Shown piece after piece: positions 60,101 to 64,000 of a stretch of DNA of 64,000 nt (positions are counted from its first letter, which is position 1; the number at the start of each line of letters is the position of its first letter). This DNA comes from Flavobacterium jumunjinense. Lineage in GTDB: Bacteria > Bacteroidota > Bacteroidia > Flavobacteriales > Flavobacteriaceae. Under the pieces are notes generated by a model that saw only the letters and a program-made list of their open reading frames with translations, was not told where the DNA came from and did no database searches. Position numbers and translations under genes: made by a program. The stretch is from positions 1,364,001 to 1,428,000 of the forward strand of contig NZ_CP091285.1 in assembly GCF_021650975.2 (NCBI RefSeq), read 5' to 3'.

Positions 60101-60730
60101 ATGAAAAAGTATATGGTTTTGTGTTTATGCTTATTCTTAACTAGTTGTTTTGAAATAACCGAGAGAATTAGACATAATAGTGACGAAAGTGGTAATTATA
60201 GTCTTGTTGTAGATTTTTCTAAATCTTGGTTAAAGACACGCTCTGCAATTTGGTTAGAAGAAGTAGACGGAGTTAGTATTCCGAGCGAACAAGATATAAA
60301 AGATAAACTGGCAAATTTCAGATTATTAGCCTCAAAAGTTGATGGAGTTTCTGGTATAACTACAAAATATGATTTTAACAATTACATTTTTACTTTAAAG
60401 TTCAATTATAAAAATATTGACGCTTTAAATTCAGTTTTGAATAGTATGAATAAACAAAATGCACTAACACATTTTAGTGGTTCTACAACAACTATTTTTG
60501 AACGATTTGCTGCTTATCCAATTCCGAAAAATTTAATAAAAAACGACGACAAAAAAGAAGATTTGCTAGACGCTAAGATTACCTCAATTTATACTTTTGA
60601 TAAGGAAGTAGTTAAAACAGGAAATCCAAATAGTAAAATTTCAAAAAACAAACATACTGTCTTTTTAAAACATAATGTTTACAATGTTTTAAAAAACAAT
60701 ACAATAATGAATAATACAATTTATTTTTAA
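60101..60730 (+). CDS. Lipoprotein of unknown function
   Basis: The 209-residue protein has a lipoprotein signal (Lys-Lys-Tyr, Leu/Cys-rich core, Thr-Ser-Cys at about 14-16), then a beta-rich region (about 20-150) with 'Tyr-Ser-Leu-Val-Val-Asp-Phe-Ser' and a Lys/Asn-rich C-terminal part. No family was recognised. Ten bases separate it from the 60741 gene, so the two envelope proteins are probably co-transcribed. Its promoter box lies almost on the start codon. Confidence 0.72.
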   Translation: MKKYMVLCLCLFLTSCFEITERIRHNSDESGNYSLVVDFSKSWLKTRSAIWLEEVDGVSIPSEQDIKDKLANFRLLASKVDGVSGITTKYDFNNYIFTLKFNYKNIDALNSVLNSMNKQNALTHFSGSTTTIFERFAAYPIPKNLIKNDDKKEDLLDAKITSIYTFDKEVVKTGNPNSKISKNKHTVFLKHNVYNVLKNNTIMNNTIYF

Positions 60731-60740
60731 TTCTTGATTT

Positions 60741-62678
60741 ATGAAAAAACGTTTTAATGTTTTATTACTATTAGCCAGCACCTTTATTTTTGGTCAGGTT
60801 GCGCCAAAAGATTTTGATTACTTTGTTCAATTTAATGGAAGTCAGTTCTCTAAAAAAGTGACACTAGACGAAATTATGAACCACAATGCAATAAAAAAAA
60901 TAGCAAAATCAGAAAAAGATTTTAATATTAAAGATTATACGTCACTTATAAAATCAGATAAAAATGTAACCATTCACGGAAATTTTTCAGACAGTATTCC
61001 TTTTTATCAAATTACTATTCCTATTAAAAATAGAGAAGAAGTGAAGGCATTTGTAATGCAAAAAATTAAAGAGAATAGCGAAAAAATATCAGATGAAGTT
61101 ACGACCCAAATTGAAGATTACGACACCTATACGGTTTATAATTCTTCAAATACTGCTGCATCTATGGCTTGGAATGATGAATATTTGGTTATTTTAGAAT
61201 TTATTAAACCAAAGAACTCTAGTTATAACGATCCTTATGCTTATGAAGTAGTGGAGCCTTATGAAGAAGACTATGATTATGAATATGGAGTTGAAGAAGA
61301 TAGAGACTCAGTTCAATTTAATATAGATGATCTTCCACCACCACCACCTAGCGAATATGAAGATTGGGTTGAAGTTGTTGAAGCAGAAGCTGTGATCGAA
61401 TCTACAGAAGTAGAAGAAGCTGTTGAATGGGTTGAAGTAGAAGAAGAAGTAATTGAATCTACAGAAGATTACGATTATGACTATGAAGAAGAAGACAATG
61501 AATATTTAAAACAATTAGAAGAAGAAAAAGCAAAAAGAAAAGAGATGCAAAACATGCAGATTGAGTATCTTTTTAGTAACGGTTTTGTTCTTCCATTTTC
61601 AGCAAAAATAAATACAAAAGCAGATATTTCTACTTGGGTAAATTATAAATCAGCATTTAGTTCTATTAGAGACTTAACAAGTTCTATGAAATATATATTT
61701 GGAAGAAATACTTCATTTACTGATACTGATATAATTGAGAATTATATTAACGGAATGAATTTCGATTTCTATTTTGAAAACGATAAAGCAAGAGTAGAAG
61801 AGGTTATAGAATATTCTAGCTCGTTAGCTGAAGTTATGAATAAGGTATCAAACCGTAAAATAAACAAAAGTATTTACAAGTATTTTCCAAATCAAGATCC
61901 TTTAGGATATATGACATATCATATAAATTCTAAGGAGTTATTGAATAGTTATCCAAAATTAATAGAGCAAATGTATAGTGGAAATCCATACTTTGGTCAT
62001 GATGATATGAGTATTGTTGTCGATTTAATGGCCACAATGATTGATGAAGAAGCGGTTTCTACACTTTTTGATGGAGATTTAAGCATGTTCTTGCATGACA
62101 TTAAAAAAGAGGAATCGAGCTATACAACCTATGAGTATGATGAAAATTATGATGAGGTTGAAGTTGAAAAAACAATACAAAAAACAATTCCAGTATTCAC
62201 AATGTTATTCACATCTACACACAAAACAATGGCTGATAAGCTTTTTGATTTAGGTGTTAGAAAAGGTGGATTGATTAAGAGAAAAGGATATTATGAAGTT
62301 AAAGGTTCTAGTGATATGGGAGCTTTAAAGTTAATAAAAGACGGAGATGTTATTGTTATTACAAATGGACTTGAGTACCTTATTAATGGAAAAGGTTCTA
62401 ATTTTTCTAAGAGCATTATAAAAGATTCGAAACAAAATACTATGTCGGCAAGCGTAAATCTAAAAGATTTAATTGTTAAATATGTTACCAATGAAGATTT
62501 CGGAAAAGACACTACAAAGATGTTGAAAGTTAGTCAGCAGTTTGAAAAAGTAGAAATGAAATCATCTAAGAAATTGAAGAACAATAAGCAAAGTGTTGAA
62601 ATGATTTTACATTCATCAAATTCAGATAAGAATATTATATTACAAACTTTAGACTTAGTTGACTTCTTGAACGATTAA
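60741..62678 (+). CDS. Secreted protein with acidic, Pro-rich insert, unknown function
   Basis: The 645-residue protein has a signal peptide (Lys-Lys-Arg, hydrophobic core, Ile-Phe-Gly-Gln at about 17-20). An N-terminal domain (about 22-160) and a C-terminal domain (about 270-640) flank a low-complexity insert (about 165-275) made of Asp/Glu/Tyr/Val runs with Pro-Pro-Pro-Pro-Pro and repeated 'Glu-Trp-Val-Glu-Val'/'Val-Ile-Glu-Ser-Thr-Glu' units. The overall pattern recalls large DUF4836-type Bacteroidota proteins, but I am not sure. It shares a unit with the 60101 lipoprotein and ends at a strong terminator. Confidence 0.75.
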   Translation: MKKRFNVLLLLASTFIFGQVAPKDFDYFVQFNGSQFSKKVTLDEIMNHNAIKKIAKSEKDFNIKDYTSLIKSDKNVTIHGNFSDSIPFYQITIPIKNREEVKAFVMQKIKENSEKISDEVTTQIEDYDTYTVYNSSNTAASMAWNDEYLVILEFIKPKNSSYNDPYAYEVVEPYEEDYDYEYGVEEDRDSVQFNIDDLPPPPPSEYEDWVEVVEAEAVIESTEVEEAVEWVEVEEEVIESTEDYDYDYEEEDNEYLKQLEEEKAKRKEMQNMQIEYLFSNGFVLPFSAKINTKADISTWVNYKSAFSSIRDLTSSMKYIFGRNTSFTDTDIIENYINGMNFDFYFENDKARVEEVIEYSSSLAEVMNKVSNRKINKSIYKYFPNQDPLGYMTYHINSKELLNSYPKLIEQMYSGNPYFGHDDMSIVVDLMATMIDEEAVSTLFDGDLSMFLHDIKKEESSYTTYEYDENYDEVEVEKTIQKTIPVFTMLFTSTHKTMADKLFDLGVRKGGLIKRKGYYEVKGSSDMGALKLIKDGDVIVITNGLEYLINGKGSNFSKSIIKDSKQNTMSASVNLKDLIVKYVTNEDFGKDTTKMLKVSQQFEKVEMKSSKKLKNNKQSVEMILHSSNSDKNIILQTLDLVDFLND

Positions 62679-62701
62679 GAATTTAAAAAATTAATCCTAA
62701 T

Positions 62702-62739
62702 AAAAAAGCAGTAATTCGAGATGAATTACTGCTTTTTTT
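62702..62739. terminator. Bidirectional terminator between the 62678 and 62766 genes
   Basis: A 16-bp perfect stem (62702-62717 with 62723-62738) with a 5-base loop has an A run on the left and T run on the right. It serves the rightward gene and probably the leftward gene. Confidence 0.9.
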
Positions 62740-62765
62740 ATTGTAGTATTAAAAGGTATTTTTCT

Positions 62766-63794
62766 TTAAAAAATCTTTTTTTCAAAAAGTTCAAAAGCTT
62801 TCTTTATTTTCTTGTTTTCATTAAAACGATACCCAATAAAGAAATCGAGAAAAAGTTTAGAATTAATAAGCTCAGCTGTTTTGGCACTGTCATATTGATA
62901 ATCCTTATAATTTACTTTTACACCAGAAAACAAGTTCTTATTGTTATAGCCCAATGAAAAGTTTACATCAAAATTAATATTTAAATTAGTCGATTTTAGT
63001 ACGGTTTGTCTTTTTATCATTTCTTCATAGAAATAACTTTTAGAATTATTGAGTCCTATTCCTGGATGAAAACCAAGTGTTGTGAACCATTTTTTTCCTA
63101 ATACAAAATTATACATATAACCATATTGTAAAATAGCATCAAAAGATTTTACCTTAATGAGCGATTTTTCACTTTCATCAATCCTTCTCGATTTAAGGGT
63201 GTTGAAATAGTAACCAATAGAAGGAATAAAACTTCCTGCATTTCTTATTTGTCTTTCGGTCATGTTTTCAAAAGCACGATAAGAAAAATTATTGTTTAAA
63301 ATATAGAATGTTTTTCCACCAATAGTTTTAATCTCAAGATTAGGATATAAGTCTATAGGGACTAGTTCATCAAAATGTTCAAGATAGAAACCTCTAATTT
63401 TTTTATATTCTACTTCTTGTCGTAATCTGTCATTATAGAAAAACTTAAAACTCAAATCTAATGTTTTAGTTTTCCCATAAGTTGTCTCATTATTAGAAAA
63501 AAAATCAGGTGAGAAAGAGACAAAAAGCCCTAAGAATTTATAATCAAAAGAAAGTCTAAGTTTTGTTTTTTGATTGGGAATAAATTTACTTTCAGAATAA
63601 GAACTTGTGTTTAAATTAGGAATAGTATAGTTATCGACATCACCATTTAAATCTAATTTAAAAATCATTTTATCGAAATAGTTTACTCTATAATTTGGAT
63701 CATATTTATGTCTTTTGGCATGAAGAATTTCTCCTTCATCTTGAGCAGAAACAAAATTAAACACACATAATAACAATAATCCAAGACATTTCAT
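62766..63794 (-). CDS. DUF4421-like outer-membrane protein
   Basis: With ATG at 63794 the protein has 342 residues, a signal peptide (about 1-17, ending Val-Ser-Ala-Gln) and repeated aromatic beta strands typical of an outer-membrane barrel. 'Pro-Asn-Tyr-Arg-Val-Asn-Tyr-Phe-Asp-Lys' (about 32-41), the later 'Phe-Tyr-Leu-Glu-His-Phe' and 'Gly-Tyr-Tyr-Phe-Asn-Thr' match the DUF4421 pattern I know from Bacteroidota. Function unknown. The earlier TTG (63803) is unlikely as start. Confidence 0.75.
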   Translation of the reverse strand: MKCLGLLLLCVFNFVSAQDEGEILHAKRHKYDPNYRVNYFDKMIFKLDLNGDVDNYTIPNLNTSSYSESKFIPNQKTKLRLSFDYKFLGLFVSFSPDFFSNNETTYGKTKTLDLSFKFFYNDRLRQEVEYKKIRGFYLEHFDELVPIDLYPNLEIKTIGGKTFYILNNNFSYRAFENMTERQIRNAGSFIPSIGYYFNTLKSRRIDESEKSLIKVKSFDAILQYGYMYNFVLGKKWFTTLGFHPGIGLNNSKSYFYEEMIKRQTVLKSTNLNINFDVNFSLGYNNKNLFSGVKVNYKDYQYDSAKTAELINSKLFLDFFIGYRFNENKKIKKAFELFEKKIF

Positions 63795-63815
63795 ATAATC
63801 CAAATAGCTATAATT

Positions 63816-64000
63816 TTAAACCCAATCTGTAGGATTTTGTAATGTATTAATAAGCTTTTCTTCATCGCTGCCTTCTTTTGGTTGATGATCATATACCCAT
63901 TGTACATGTGGTGGTAAACTCATTAAAATACTTTCAATCCTTCCGTTTGTCTTTAAACCAAAAAGCGTGCCTTTATCATGAACAAGGTTAAATTCTACAT
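63816..64000 (-). CDS. hemF: Coproporphyrinogen III oxidase, C-terminal part (partial at window end)
   Basis: The minus frame is open to the window edge and ends at TAA (63816-63818). The visible 60 residues contain '[14 protein letters not shown]' and 'Glu-Ser-Ile-Leu-Met-Ser-Leu-Pro-Pro', the C-terminal signature of oxygen-dependent HemF, and end 'Pro-Thr-Asp-Trp-Val'. HemF converts coproporphyrinogen III to protoporphyrinogen IX. Its presence 4 kb from hemB points to a heme-synthesis neighbourhood. Confidence 0.92.
   Translation of the reverse strand, partial: VEFNLVHDKGTLFGLKTNGRIESILMSLPPHVQWVYDHQPKEGSDEEKLINTLQNPTDWV

Overview
The window is AT-rich chromosomal DNA from a member of the Bacteroidota, most likely family Flavobacteriaceae. 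The evidence is the strongly A/T-biased base use, many promoters of the Bacteroidota type (-7 box TAnnTTTG, sometimes with a -33 TTTG), many SP-II lipoproteins with Ser/Cys lipoboxes, and lineage-typical families: DUF2807, DUF2007, DUF4254, DUF6427-like, DUF4421-like and an N-terminal CarboxypepD_reg-like domain. No rRNA, intact prophage, CRISPR array or intact insertion sequence was seen. One tRNA gene (Cys, GCA) is present.

Layout. 1-16 kb is housekeeping: the end of an unidentified gene, tRNA-Cys, a LysE-type exporter, a DUF2807 protein and rnr (all three proteins on the minus strand). A 784-bp gene-free AT-rich stretch follows DUF2007; it carries repeated TTATTAACA/TTATCAACA boxes and lies near the point where genes diverge. 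Then come rpiB, a small membrane protein, a CDF metal exporter, a 58-bp perfect palindrome, a full-length pyruvate carboxylase, a kinase-like protein of unknown role, a VanX-type dipeptidase, tex, two small membrane proteins and tatA. At 16-19.4 kb are a degenerate M23 peptidase, a GH3-family protein and a carboxypeptidase-regulatory-like protein.

19.4-44.7 kb is a surface-polysaccharide region. It opens with a nucleoside-phosphorylase-like protein, a Wzz-like chain-length protein and the four-gene dTDP-L-rhamnose set rfbBACD, followed by a PagL-like lipid A deacylase and a DUF2807 lipoprotein. A variable, very AT-rich core follows, with genes on both strands: two O-antigen ligase/polymerase-like proteins, glycosyltransferases (GT4, GT2, WecG/TagA type), methyltransferases including FkbM, and a Wzx-like flippase. 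Next are a GDP-mannose 3,5-epimerase-like protein, a UDP-glucuronate-decarboxylase-like protein, the initiating polyprenyl-phosphate sugar transferase, another GT2 and a CapK-like adenylate-forming enzyme. A 1-kb gap at 39.3-40.3 kb holds decayed remains of an IS200/IS605-type transposase and of the C-terminus of a ligase/polymerase.

44.9-64 kb returns to core functions: purD, upp, DUF4254, a heptosyltransferase-like GT9, a PlsC-like acyltransferase, trpS, ppc, dprA, a CNNM-type CBS protein, a DinB-like protein, hemB and (partial) hemF. Interspersed are uncharacterised lipoproteins and envelope proteins. Two tandem paralogous lipoprotein genes at 52.0-53.4 kb each carry a frame disruption near the same relative place.

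The main candidates for new biology are the possible replication-origin-like box cluster (4.4-5.0 kb), the 58-bp zero-spacer palindrome before pyc, the kinase-like protein at 10.4 kb, and the twin broken lipoprotein genes.
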